Source: Streptomyces sp. NBC_00554
GTDB lineage: Bacteria > Actinomycetota > Actinomycetes > Streptomycetales > Streptomycetaceae
DNA length: 64,000 nucleotides
NCBI RefSeq assembly: GCF_041431135.1
Contig: NZ_CP107799.1
Location: 1,984,001-2,048,000, forward strand
Direction of reading: 5' to 3'
A program made the translations under genes and the position numbers. Numbering within the stretch: position 1 is the first letter of the stretch; every line of letters begins with the position of its first letter. Of this stretch, positions 43,720 through 52,231 are shown one piece after another. Below the pieces are notes generated by a model. The model searched no databases and was not told the origin of the DNA. It saw nothing but the letters and a program-made list of their open reading frames with translations.

Positions 43720-44370
43720 ATGGGTGACCTTCTCCTCGTACGGCACGGTGAGACCGAGTGGTCGATCTCCGGGCGGCACACGGGGTCGACCGACGTCCCG
43801 CTGACCGAGAACGGGCGGGAGCAGGCGCGCAGGCTGGCTCCGCTGATCGCCCGGCACCACATCGCGGCGGCGTTCGTCAGCCCGATGCGGCGGGCCCGGG
43901 AGACGGCACAGCTGGCCGGGATCGGCGGGGCGAGGGTCGACGCGGACCTGTCCGAGTGGGACTACGGCGGGTACGAGGGGATCACGACCGTCGAGATCCA
44001 CCGGTCGCGGCCCGACTGGTTCCTGTTCACGGACGGAGTGACCGCCGGCCCGCCCGAGCACCCCGGGGAGAGCCCTGAGGAGGTCGGGGCGCGCGCGGAA
44101 CGGATGCTCGCCAAGATCGACGCCGCGCTCGCCGACGAGGAGGGCAGTGTGGTGGTCGTGTCGCACGGGCACTTCCTGCGGGTGCTGACCGCGCGTCGGC
44201 TGGGGCTGCCCGCCGGGGACGGCGCCCTGTTCCAGCTCGGCACCGGGACGATGAGCCGGCTGAGTACGGAGCACCGGCGGCATGTGGTGGCCGGCTGGAA
44301 TGTCAGACCCGACTCGTACTGTTCTCATGGGCCGCTCTCCCCTGTGGGACAGGGGCCCGAGGACCACTGA
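43720..44370 (+). CDS. Histidine phosphatase family protein
   Basis: Phosphoglycerate-mutase-like phosphatase, 216 residues. The phospho-histidine motif is LVRHGETEWSISGRHTG (His in RHG), with the acid donor in SEWDYGGYEG and the second histidine in VVVSHGHFLRVL. ATG at 43720 with AAAGGG about 8 nt upstream. Members of this branch are small-molecule or SixA-like phosphatases; the substrate cannot be read here. The hypothetical gene at 44393 starts 22 bp downstream and may be co-transcribed. Cytoplasmic. Confidence 0.9.
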   Translation: MGDLLLVRHGETEWSISGRHTGSTDVPLTENGREQARRLAPLIARHHIAAAFVSPMRRARETAQLAGIGGARVDADLSEWDYGGYEGITTVEIHRSRPDWFLFTDGVTAGPPEHPGESPEEVGARAERMLAKIDAALADEEGSVVVVSHGHFLRVLTARRLGLPAGDGALFQLGTGTMSRLSTEHRRHVVAGWNVRPDSYCSHGPLSPVGQGPEDH

Positions 44371-44392
44371 CCGGAGGCGGAGGGAGAGCGCC

Positions 44393-45025
44393 GTGACACG
44401 ACCGCCGACCGCCGCGCAGCGCCGTGTCATCGACGCCGCCGATCCCGTGACCGGGCGGCTGAAGGGTACGGAGGCCCAGCTCGCCGCGCTGGTGAAGCGG
44501 GAGCTCGCCTTTCGGCATCCCCGGCCGCCGCACGACCACTTCCTGACGCCCGCCGGACATCGCATACGTGAGGCTCCCGAGCGCGAACCGGTCGCGGAGA
44601 CGTCCGTGACCGCCGGCTCGGGGGTGTTCGCCGCGCGGATCGGCGGTGAGGAAGCGGCCGACGGCGGCCCCTCCCGGATACGCGAGGTGCACAGCGCCTG
44701 GCAGGGACTCCTTGAGATGCGCCGGATGACCAACCCCGACGGCGCCACGGACCGTCCGTGCGGGTGGGAACGTACGCATCTGGTGCAGGCCGCCGCGCTC
44801 GCCCTGGAGGCCGCCGGCCACCCACCCGCTGACGCGTCTGCCGGAAGTGCCGGCTATCGGGTGCGCGCGACACCTCAGCCGGAGGCCGTCGCCGTGCGCG
44901 AACCGAACCCCGGGGCCTTGCGCGCCTGCGCGGCCACGCTGGAGAAGGCGGGCTGGCAGGTCGGCGAGCACACGGAGCCGCGCACCGGGGCCCGGTATGT
45001 ACTGGCTTCGCCCCGGCGCGTGTGA
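44393..45025 (+). CDS. Conserved hypothetical protein
   Basis: 210 residues, GTG at 44393 with GGAGGG about 8 nt upstream. It starts VTRPPTAAQRRVIDAADPVT, has a charged middle (GTEAQLAALVKRELAFRHPR), and a C-terminal part ending GWQVGEHTEPRTGARYVLAS that resembles a small alpha/beta domain. No signal peptide or membrane segment. No family was recognised; the phosphatase upstream (22 bp) suggests a joint transcript. Codon use is typical of the neighbours. Confidence 0.7.
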   Translation: MTRPPTAAQRRVIDAADPVTGRLKGTEAQLAALVKRELAFRHPRPPHDHFLTPAGHRIREAPEREPVAETSVTAGSGVFAARIGGEEAADGGPSRIREVHSAWQGLLEMRRMTNPDGATDRPCGWERTHLVQAAALALEAAGHPPADASAGSAGYRVRATPQPEAVAVREPNPGALRACAATLEKAGWQVGEHTEPRTGARYVLASPRRV

Positions 45026-45108
45026 GGGAGCGGAATGGCTTGCTGTAGAAGGGAGTTGGACTGGATTGGATCAGACCTGACCGTCGTCGAAACCGTTAAG
45101 GGGAAGTC

Positions 45109-45531
45109 GTGGCAGAGCAGTTCTCCGTCGCAGTGACCGTCCGCGGGTACGAGACCGATGTACTGGGACACCTCAACCAGAGCGTCTATCTGCAGTACGC
45201 GGAGCACGCCCGCTGGGTGCTGCTGCAGGTGGCCGGGGTCAGCCAGACGGAGCTGGTGGGCAAGGGCGTGGGCCCGGTGGTCCTGGAGACGAACATCCGC
45301 TATCTGCGGGAGCTGCGCGCGGGCGACGAGGTCGAGGTGACGTGCGGCTTCACCTGGGGTGAGGGGAAGACCTTCCGGGTCGAGCAGACGATACGCAAGA
45401 CGGACGGCACGGTTTCCGCCGAACTCACCAGTGTTGGAGGGCTGCTGGACCTCAAGCAGCGCAAGCTGGTCGCGGACCCTCGCGAGTACTTCCGGGCGCT
45501 GGCGACCGACCCGCTGATGTTCGGCCTCTGA
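45109..45531 (+). CDS. Acyl-CoA thioesterase, hotdog fold
   Basis: Hotdog-fold thioesterase of the 4-hydroxybenzoyl-CoA/YbgC type, 140 residues, GTG at 45109. The family motif is YETDVLGHLNQSVYLQYAEH (the Asp and His positions of the catalytic region), followed by NIRYLRELRAGDEVEV and RVEQTIRKTDGTVSAEL. It should hydrolyse acyl-CoA in the cytoplasm; chain specificity is unknown. It lies between the hypothetical gene and the convergent histidine kinase gene. AAGGGGAAG precedes the start at about 6 nt. Confidence 0.88.
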   Translation: MAEQFSVAVTVRGYETDVLGHLNQSVYLQYAEHARWVLLQVAGVSQTELVGKGVGPVVLETNIRYLRELRAGDEVEVTCGFTWGEGKTFRVEQTIRKTDGTVSAELTSVGGLLDLKQRKLVADPREYFRALATDPLMFGL

Positions 45532-45585
45532 CCGGACGGCGCCGTCGCCACGCCCGGCCATGTCCCGAAGGCCGCCGCGCCTGCG

Positions 45586-46995
45586 TCACGGGCGCGCGTC
45601 CTCCGGGCACCCCGGCAGTGTCACCGTCACCGTCAGACCTCCTTCCTCGCGCGGGCGGGCGGCGGCCTCTCCACCGTGGGCGCGGGCGATGGAGCGGACG
45701 ATGGACAGGCCGAGCCCCGCACCCTTCGAGGTGAGCACGCGGTCGCTGCCGAGGCGGCGGAAGGGTTCGAAGAGGGCGGGGAGTTCGTACGGCGGCACGG
45801 CGGGACCGGAGTTGGTGACCTCCACCTCCACCCGGCCCTCGTCGTTCGTGCGGCTGACCACCTGCACCCAGCCCCCGTCGCCGGTGTTGTGCCGGATGCC
45901 GTTCTCGACCAGGTTGTGGACGAGGCGTTCGAGGAGCAGCGCGTCACCGCGTACGGGCGCCTCCTCGGCCTTGTCCTGGACGGTGACTCCGGAGCGCTCC
46001 GCCTCGCCCGCGATCTGGCCCGTCACGTGGGTCACCACGTCGGCGAGGTCGACGGGCAGCCGTTCGGCGATCTCGTTCTCCGAGCGGGCGAGGAGCAGTA
46101 GGCCGGTGATCAGCCGCTCGTGCCGGGTGTTGATCTCCAGGAGGTTCTCGCCGAGCTGCCGTACGTCCTCGGAGGCCGTCTTGCGGTGCATGGCCACCTC
46201 GACCAGCGCGCGGCCCAGGGTCAGCGGGGTGCGCAGTTCGTGGGAGGCGTTGGCGACGAAGCGGCGCTGGCCGTCGAAGGAGCGGTCGAGGCGCTCGACC
46301 ATGGTGTCGAAGGTGTCGGCGAGATCCTTGACCTCGTCGTCGGGGCCGCGCAGCGCGATGCGTTCGTGAAGGCCGCGGTCGGCGGCGGGCGAGCTGGCGA
46401 TGCGGTGCGCGGTGTCCGTGACCCGGTGCAGCGGGGCCAGCACGCGTCCCGCGATCAGCCAGCCGAATCCGGCCGCGGCGCCGCCGACGACCAGCAGCGC
46501 GAAGCCCCCCTGGGTGAGCAGTGAGCTGGTGGCGACGTCGCGGAGCCGGTCGCGCTCGGCACCCATCCATTTGTCGAGGTCGGTGAAGTCCGACGGCGGT
46601 GCCGAGCCCGCGCCGGTGACGAGTGTCCGCTCGTTCTGCGGTTCGCCGGTCGGTTGGGCGGAGGGCGTGCCGGTGCCCGTCAGCGTCCCGGAGAGGACCT
46701 TCTGCCCGGAGCCGTCGAGCTGCTGGGTGAGCAGGGCGTAGGTGACACCGAGCAAGACCACACCGCCCGCGAAGAAGAGGCCGCCGTAGATCATGGTGAG
46801 GCGGGCGCGCAGGGTGATCCGGCGCGGAAGGAACCGACGGCGACGTCGGGCGCGTCCCGTCGGCTGCGGCTCGACTCCGTTCACCGGACCGCTGACGGCG
46901 CCGCCCTTCGCCGGACCGTTCGGGACACCGCTCACCGGACCGCCCACAGCACCGTTCGACACACCGTTCACGACACCGTTCGACGAATCGCTCAC
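45586..46995 (-). CDS. HAMP-type sensor histidine kinase of an OmpR system
   Basis: Membrane sensor kinase, about 469 residues, GTG at 46993-46995 overlapping the response-regulator stop. The N-terminal 45 residues repeat an Asn-Gly pattern (VSDSSNGVVNGVSNGAVGGP and similar). Two helices lie at about 66-90 and 163-183, enclosing a 70-residue sensor region. HAMP follows (RVLAPLHRVTDTAHRI), then His252 in FVANASHELRTPLTL, an N-box HNLVENGIRHNTGDG and a G-box GAGLGLSIVRSIARAHGG. It partners the OmpR-type regulator and probably senses envelope stress for the divergent exporter operon. The NG repeat is odd and lineage-specific. Confidence 0.92.
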   Translation of the reverse strand: MSDSSNGVVNGVSNGAVGGPVSGVPNGPAKGGAVSGPVNGVEPQPTGRARRRRRFLPRRITLRARLTMIYGGLFFAGGVVLLGVTYALLTQQLDGSGQKVLSGTLTGTGTPSAQPTGEPQNERTLVTGAGSAPPSDFTDLDKWMGAERDRLRDVATSSLLTQGGFALLVVGGAAAGFGWLIAGRVLAPLHRVTDTAHRIASSPAADRGLHERIALRGPDDEVKDLADTFDTMVERLDRSFDGQRRFVANASHELRTPLTLGRALVEVAMHRKTASEDVRQLGENLLEINTRHERLITGLLLLARSENEIAERLPVDLADVVTHVTGQIAGEAERSGVTVQDKAEEAPVRGDALLLERLVHNLVENGIRHNTGDGGWVQVVSRTNDEGRVEVEVTNSGPAVPPYELPALFEPFRRLGSDRVLTSKGAGLGLSIVRSIARAHGGEAAARPREEGGLTVTVTLPGCPEDARP

Positions 46996-47648
46996 GGGAT
47001 CCGGTACCCGACGCCCGTGACGGTCTCCACCACGGCCGGGTCTCCGAGCTTGCGGCGCAGCTTGAGCACCGCGAGACGGACGGCCCCGGTGAAGGGGTCG
47101 GCGTGTTCGTCCCACGCCTTCTCAAGGAGCTGCTCGGCGGACACCGCGGCCCCTTCGGCTCTCAGCAACTCGGCCAGCACCGCGAACTCCTTCTTCGACA
47201 GAGGGACGTAACGGCTGCCCCGGAACACCTCGCCGCGGGCCGGGTCCAGGGTGAGCCCCGCCCGGCGCAGCACCGGAGGTGCCGCGGGCCGCGACCTTCG
47301 CCCCAACGCCAGGACGCGGGCGGTGAGTTCGGCGAAGGCGAAGGGTTTGACGAGATAGTCGTCGGCGCCGAGGCCGAGCCCGAAGACTCGGTCGGTGACC
47401 TCGGCCGCCGCCGTGAGCATCAGCACCCGCGCGCTCGACTCGGAGGCGACCAGCTCGCGGCACACGTCGTCGCCGTGCACCAGCGGCAGGTCCCGGTCGA
47501 GCACCACCACGTCGTAGTCGACGACCGTCGCACGCTCCAGTGCCGCCGCACCGTCATACGCCGTGTCGACGGCGTGGGCATGGCCGCGCAGCCACTCCGC
47601 AATCGCGTCGGCGAGCATCGGTTCGTCCTCGACCACCAGGACCCGCAT
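46992..47648 (-). CDS. OmpR-family response regulator
   Basis: 218 residues. Receiver motif MRVLVVEDEPMLADAIAEWL, phospho-acceptor Asp51 in VVVLDRDLPLVHGDD, and the Lys in DYLVKPFAFAELTARVLAL. The C-terminal winged helix contains EVFRGSRYVPLSKKEFAVLA and VRLAVLKLRRKLGDPAVVE. ATG at 47646-47648. It is coupled to the histidine kinase gene by a 4-bp overlap and divergent from the lipoprotein/MacAB-like operon. The 11-bp direct repeats at 47796-47815 match the usual spacing of OmpR-type half sites, so this operon is the probable target. Confidence 0.93.
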   Translation of the reverse strand: MRVLVVEDEPMLADAIAEWLRGHAHAVDTAYDGAAALERATVVDYDVVVLDRDLPLVHGDDVCRELVASESSARVLMLTAAAEVTDRVFGLGLGADDYLVKPFAFAELTARVLALGRRSRPAAPPVLRRAGLTLDPARGEVFRGSRYVPLSKKEFAVLAELLRAEGAAVSAEQLLEKAWDEHADPFTGAVRLAVLKLRRKLGDPAVVETVTGVGYRIP

Positions 47649-47742
47649 CCGGTCACACCTCTCTCTGGGCGGAGCGCTCCGCAGGGACAGGGTGCCGGGA
47701 GCCGCGTTTCCTTTCTGTTAGTGATCGTCCCCGCGCGTGCGC

Positions 47743-47815
47743 CGAACACGGCCCGCGTGGGCCCGAACACAGCCCACTGGGCACTCAAGTGGCTTGGAAA
47801 CGCCAGGGAAACGCC
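47743..47815. promoter_or_regulatory. Direct repeats upstream of the lipoprotein/exporter operon
   Basis: Two arrays: CGAACAC-GCCC units starting at 47743 and 47764 (21-bp period), and GGAAACGCC at 47796-47804 and 47807-47815 (11-bp period). The second is spaced like OmpR-type half sites and lies 67 bp before the lipoprotein start. Likely binding region for the divergent response regulator. Confidence 0.5.
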
Positions 47816-47881
47816 CGGTCCTGTTCCCTCCTGGCGAGTGGCCGGAGAACTCCTCCGGTCCCGACCTGAGGAGACGACGCG

Positions 47882-48406
47882 ATGCGGATGCGGACCCGCG
47901 GCACACTGGCCGCCCTCCCGCTGGCTCTCGCCCTGGTGCTTGCCCTGTCCCTTTCGGGGTGTGGTTCCGAGGGCGACGCCGAGGCGACCGGTGCGACTGC
48001 CAGCAAGAGCTCGCTGGACGACCAGGGGGTGAAGTTCGCGCAGTGTCTGCGCGAGCACGGCGTGGACGTGGAGGACCCGGAGCCCGGCAAGGGCCTCCGG
48101 ATCACCGGCAAGCTGCCCAAGGGCGAGGTCGACAAAGCGATGGAGGCCTGCCGCAAGTACGACCCCATGCAGAACGGGGAGGCCAGTGCCGACCCCGAGA
48201 TGGAGGAGCGGATACGCAAGCTCTCCCAGTGCATGCGCGACAACGGGGTGGAGGAATTCCCCGACCCCGAGCCCGGCAGCGCGGGGATCCAGATCAATCA
48301 GGACGTCGCCGAGGACCCCGACTTCGCGAAGGCCCAGAAGACATGCGACAAGTACGCCCCTGCCGGCGGCGAAGGCCCCTCCAACGACAAGGCCGACGAT
48401 GAGTGA
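47882..48406 (+). CDS. Lipoprotein with internal duplication
   Basis: 174 residues. Signal peptide MRMRTRGTLAALPLALALVL with lipobox SLSGC27. The mature part repeats a cysteine-bearing unit: FAQCLREHGVDVEDPEPGKG with Cys55...Cys90 and LSQCMRDNGVEEFPDPEPGS with Cys117...Cys155. Each unit could form a disulfide loop. It precedes the MacA-like gene, overlapping its start by 8 bp, and is the first gene of a four-gene operon. It may be an accessory to the exporter or a sensor for the divergent kinase; no family function is known to me. Confidence 0.82.
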   Translation: MRMRTRGTLAALPLALALVLALSLSGCGSEGDAEATGATASKSSLDDQGVKFAQCLREHGVDVEDPEPGKGLRITGKLPKGEVDKAMEACRKYDPMQNGEASADPEMEERIRKLSQCMRDNGVEEFPDPEPGSAGIQINQDVAEDPDFAKAQKTCDKYAPAGGEGPSNDKADDE

Positions 48407-49790
48407 GGCCGCGGTCGTGCCCGACGACACCTCTCCCGAGCACACCCCATCCGAAACCCCGCGCGAGCAGGCGCAACTCGCGGCACAGTCCGAGCGGGCG
48501 CACGCCGAAACCCAGGCCGAGCACGCACAACCCGAAGCACGGTCCGAGCGGGCGCATACCGAAACCCAGCCCGAGCACGCACCGCGCGAAACCGAGCCAC
48601 AGCAGGCGCAACCCGACCCCCAGCCCGACCCGGCACAGACCGAGTCCCAGTCCGACCCGGCACGGTCCGACCGCCGGTCCGCCCCCGCACAGACCGAGCC
48701 GAGCCACCCCAGGCGTCACAGGCGCCGCGGTCGCAAGGCCGTCATCGCCGTAGGCGTCATCGCCGCGGTCGGCGGAGCGGCGGCCGCCGGTCTCGGGCTC
48801 GCCGGACGCGACGGGTCCGGCGGCGGGTCCGCCACCCAACTCCCCCCGGCCACCGCCGATGTGACCCGCCAGACCCTCAAGGACAGCCAGTCCGAGGACG
48901 GCGAACTCGGCTACGGTACGGCGACCTCCGCGACCGGCCGCATCCCGGGCACGGTCACCGAACTCCCCGATGCGGGCGAGGAGATCACCCGGGGCAGGAC
49001 CTTGTACGAGGTCGACGACAGGCCCGTAACCCTGATGTACGGCGCGACTCCCGCGTACCGCGACCTGAAGCCCGGCGTCGAGGGCGCGGACGTCAAGGCA
49101 CTGGAGCGGAACCTCGACGCGCTCGGCTACTCCGGCTTCACGGTGGACGAGGAGTACACGGACGCGACCGCCGACGCGGTGGAGGAGTGGCAGGAGGACC
49201 GGGGTCTGGACGAGACCGGTGCCGTCGAGCTGGGCCGGGTGGTGTTCGCGCCGGCCGCCGTGCGCGTGGACGCCGTCGACGCCGAGGAGGGCGCCGCGAC
49301 GGGCCCGGGCCAGAAGGTGCTGTCGTACACCGGCACCACCCAGGTCGTCACGCTCGAACTCGACACCGCCGACCAGCGGTTGGCGAAGAAGGGCACGAAG
49401 GTCGCCGTCGAGCTGCCGGACGGTACGAGCGTCGAGGGCCGGATCGAGGACGTCTCCACCGAGATCGATCCCGGCGACGGCGGGGAGCAGGACCCGACGA
49501 CCAAGGTGAAGGTGACCGTCGCGCTGGACGGCGCCAAGGCGCAGAAAGCGGCCGCGTCCTACGTACTGGCCGCCGTCAATGTCTTCTTCACGGCGGGCGA
49601 GCGCAAGAACGTCCTGACCGTTCCGATCGCCGCGCTCGTGGCGCTTCCGGAGGGCGGTTTCGGCGTCGAGGTCGTACGGGGGTCGACCACGGCGTACGTG
49701 TCTGTCGAGACGGGCCTGTTCGCGAACGGGCGGGTGGAGATCACCGGCGAGGGCATCACCGAGGGCACGAGGGTGGGGGTGCCCGCATGA
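48399..49790 (+). CDS. MacA-like membrane-fusion protein with peptidoglycan-binding domain
   Basis: About 463 residues, ATG at 48399-48401 overlapping the lipoprotein stop. The first 105 residues are low-complexity (Gln, Glu, Ala, Pro repeats such as [20 protein letters not shown]), followed by basic residues and one helix at about 114-136 ([20 protein letters not shown]). Outside lies a peptidoglycan-binding unit [20 protein letters not shown] to EEWQEDRGL, then the HlyD-type hairpin/barrel region ending [19 protein letters not shown]. It bridges the ABC exporter to the cell wall, as in other actinobacterial MacAB systems. Its start-to-end overlap with the ATPase gene suggests coupling. Substrate unknown. 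Confidence 0.88.
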   Translation: MSEAAVVPDDTSPEHTPSETPREQAQLAAQSERAHAETQAEHAQPEARSERAHTETQPEHAPRETEPQQAQPDPQPDPAQTESQSDPARSDRRSAPAQTEPSHPRRHRRRGRKAVIAVGVIAAVGGAAAAGLGLAGRDGSGGGSATQLPPATADVTRQTLKDSQSEDGELGYGTATSATGRIPGTVTELPDAGEEITRGRTLYEVDDRPVTLMYGATPAYRDLKPGVEGADVKALERNLDALGYSGFTVDEEYTDATADAVEEWQEDRGLDETGAVELGRVVFAPAAVRVDAVDAEEGAATGPGQKVLSYTGTTQVVTLELDTADQRLAKKGTKVAVELPDGTSVEGRIEDVSTEIDPGDGGEQDPTTKVKVTVALDGAKAQKAAASYVLAAVNVFFTAGERKNVLTVPIAALVALPEGGFGVEVVRGSTTAYVSVETGLFANGRVEITGEGITEGTRVGVPA

Positions 49791-50485
49791 TCTCGCTGAC
49801 CGATGTCACCAAGGTCTACCCGGGCGGCGTCACCGCGCTGGCCGGGGTGTCTCTGACGATCACGCGCGGTGAACTCGTCGCCATCGTGGGCCCGTCGGGC
49901 TCCGGCAAGTCGACCATGCTGCACATGCTCGGCACCCTCGACCGACCCTCGTCGGGCAGTGTCCGGGTCGAGGGGTACGACGCGGGTGCCCTGTCGGACG
50001 CGCGGCTGTCGGCGCTGCGGGCGCGTCGGATCGGTTTCGTCTTCCAGCGGTTCCATCTGGCGGGCGGGACAACGGCGTTGGAGAACGTGGCCGACGGTCT
50101 GCTCTACTCCGGGCTGCGGCCCGCGGAGCGCCGCCGTCGCGCCGCGCAGGCGCTGCGCAGGGTGGGTCTTGGCCACCGTATGCACCACGAGCCGCAGGAG
50201 TTGTCCGGCGGCGAGCGCCAGCGGGTGGCGGTCGCCCGCGCGGTCGCCGGGGATCCTCCGCTGCTGCTCGCCGACGAGCCGACGGGGGCGCTGGACTCCG
50301 TGTCGGGCCTGGGCGTGATGCGGCTGCTGCGCGAACTGCACGCCACCGGGACCACGGTCGTGATCATCACCCATGACCGGGAGATCGCCGACTCGCTGCC
50401 ACGGCGGGTGCGGATGCGGGACGGCCGGGTGGTCGAGGACTCGGCCCATGCGGCCACCGACGTGGCGCGGGAGGCGATCCGATGA
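49787..50485 (+). CDS. MacB-type ABC exporter ATP-binding protein
   Basis: 232 residues. Motifs: Walker [17 protein letters not shown]-loop VFQRFHLAG, signature [17 protein letters not shown], Walker [14 protein letters not shown] and H-loop [12 protein letters not shown]. It belongs to the LolD/MacB ATPase group, separate from its membrane subunit as usual in Gram-positives. ATG at 49787-49789 overlaps the MacA-like stop by 4 bp, and its own stop overlaps the permease start by 4 bp. It drives the exporter in the same operon. Confidence 0.93.
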   Translation: MISLTDVTKVYPGGVTALAGVSLTITRGELVAIVGPSGSGKSTMLHMLGTLDRPSSGSVRVEGYDAGALSDARLSALRARRIGFVFQRFHLAGGTTALENVADGLLYSGLRPAERRRRAAQALRRVGLGHRMHHEPQELSGGERQRVAVARAVAGDPPLLLADEPTGALDSVSGLGVMRLLRELHATGTTVVIITHDREIADSLPRRVRMRDGRVVEDSAHAATDVAREAIR

Positions 50486-51708
50486 CCACGGAAGCGACAC
50501 GCGTGACCACCGACGTCCTGCGCCCTGCCCACCTCGGCCCCGCCGACGTCGTCAGAGTCGGTGCCGTCGGGCTGCGCACCCGGCCGCTGCGGGCCTTCCT
50601 GTCGGCGCTCGGCATCGCGATCGGTATCGCGGCGATGGTCGCCGTGGTCGGCATCTCGTCCTCGTCCCGCGCCGATCTCAACCGCGCCCTTGCGGCTCTG
50701 GGCACCAATCTGCTCACGGTGTCACCGGGCTCCACCCTGACCGGCGGAGTGGCTCAACTCCCTTCTACGGCCGAGGACATGGTGTCCCGCATCGACGGTG
50801 TGGAGGCCGTGTCGGCGGTCGGCAGGGCCGAGGACGCCAAGGTCTACCGCACCGACCGGATCCCCGAGGCACAGACGAACGGGATCGCGGTGTACGCGGC
50901 CCGCACGTCTCTACGGGCCACCATCGGCGCGGAGTTGGCGAGCGGGACCTGGCTGAACGGAGGCACGGGCCGGTACCCGGCGACGGTGCTCGGCGCGACG
51001 GCCGCCCAGCGGCTCGGGATCGGGCACGCGAGCCCGGAAACCCAGGTGCTGGTCGGCGGCACCTGGTTCACCGTGGTCGGGATTCTCCAACCGTCTGAGC
51101 TGACACCGGAGTTGGACACGGCGGCGCTGGTCGGCTGGCCCGTGGCCGCGTCGGAGCTGGCGTTCGACGGACATGCGACGACGGTCTACACCCGCTCGGC
51201 CGACGCGTCCGTGACGACGGTTCGCGAGGTCCTGGGCGCCACCGCCAACCCCGAGGCACCGAGCGAGGTCCAGGTGTCCCGGCCCTCTGACGCACTCGCC
51301 GCCAAGCAGGCCGCGGGTGAGGCGTTCACCGGGCTGCTGCTCGGCCTGGGGGCGGTCGCCCTGCTCGTCGGCGGGGTGGGGGTGGCGAACACGATGGTCA
51401 TCTCGGTCCTTGAGCGACGGGCGGAGATCGGGCTGCGCCGCTCGCTGGGCGCGACGCGCGGGCAGATCCGTACGCAGTTCCTCGCCGAGTCCCTGCTGTT
51501 GTCCGCCCTCGGCGGCGCGGCCGGCGCCCTGCTTGGCCTGGCCGTCACCACCGGGTACGCGCTCTACCAGGGCTGGCCGACCGTCGTGCCGCCCTGGGCG
51601 CTGGCCGGCGGCGTCGCGGCCACGCTGGTGATCGGCGGACTGGCCGGGCTGTACCCGGCGATCCGGGCGTCGCGCCTCTCCCCGACCGAGGCACTCGCGA
51701 CTCCGTAG
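50482..51708 (+). CDS. MacB-type ABC exporter permease
   Basis: 408 residues with a helix at about 30-50 ([20 protein letters not shown]), a large extracellular MacB_PCD domain, and the C-terminal FtsX block [38 protein letters not shown] and final helix [16 protein letters not shown]. Four helices in total. It probably exports an antibiotic, peptide or lipid outside in response to the two-component system. ATG at 50482 overlaps the ATPase stop by 4 bp. The HxlR gene converges 31 bp downstream. Confidence 0.92.
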   Translation: MTTEATRVTTDVLRPAHLGPADVVRVGAVGLRTRPLRAFLSALGIAIGIAAMVAVVGISSSSRADLNRALAALGTNLLTVSPGSTLTGGVAQLPSTAEDMVSRIDGVEAVSAVGRAEDAKVYRTDRIPEAQTNGIAVYAARTSLRATIGAELASGTWLNGGTGRYPATVLGATAAQRLGIGHASPETQVLVGGTWFTVVGILQPSELTPELDTAALVGWPVAASELAFDGHATTVYTRSADASVTTVREVLGATANPEAPSEVQVSRPSDALAAKQAAGEAFTGLLLGLGAVALLVGGVGVANTMVISVLERRAEIGLRRSLGATRGQIRTQFLAESLLLSALGGAAGALLGLAVTTGYALYQGWPTVVPPWALAGGVAATLVIGGLAGLYPAIRASRLSPTEALATP

Positions 51709-51739
51709 CGGAGGGACCAGCGCGTCCCGACGGATGGGC

Positions 51740-52141
51740 CTACGCGTCCAGCAGCTCCGGCCGGTGCTGGACGTCGTAGGCCGCTCGCGACTCGGCGATC
51801 GTGACGCGGTGCCGCTCGGCCCAGTCCGTCAGGGACAGCAGCGTCTCGTGCAACTCGCGGGCGACCGGGGTGAGTTCGTACTCCACCTTCGGCGGCACCG
51901 TCGGATGGACGGTGCGTGTGACGAGTCCGTCGCGCTCCAGGTTGCGCAGCGTGAGGGAGAGCATGCGGCGGCTGATGCCCTCCACGCTGCGCTCCAGTTC
52001 GGTGAACCGGATCGGGCCGTGGGCGGCTGCCACGATGATCAGCACGCTCCATTTCCCGGCGACCCTGTCAAGAACTTCGCGGACCGGGCACGCCTGCGCG
52101 AGCACTGCCTGCGCGGTAACACCGGTGTTCCTCTGGGACAT
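51740..52141 (-). CDS. HxlR-family regulator
   Basis: 133 residues, typical HxlR length. It carries the family cysteine near the N-terminus (VLAQACPVREVLDRVAGKWS), the helix-turn-helix PIRFTELERSVEGISRRMLS and the wing RDGLVTRTVHPTVPPKVEYE. Cys in this position is redox-sensing in some relatives. It is divergent from an MFS transporter gene across 90 bp, so it probably controls that pump, as in related drug-resistance pairs. No palindrome stood out in the gap. Confidence 0.9.
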   Translation of the reverse strand: MSQRNTGVTAQAVLAQACPVREVLDRVAGKWSVLIIVAAAHGPIRFTELERSVEGISRRMLSLTLRNLERDGLVTRTVHPTVPPKVEYELTPVARELHETLLSLTDWAERHRVTIAESRAAYDVQHRPELLDA

Positions 52142-52231
52142 CGAAGTGCCTCCTTATGCCGGACTCCAGGGTCACCCACGATGAACCCCGTTACAAGTCG
52201 TGCACCTATGGAGAACGCCGAGGTCATCGCC

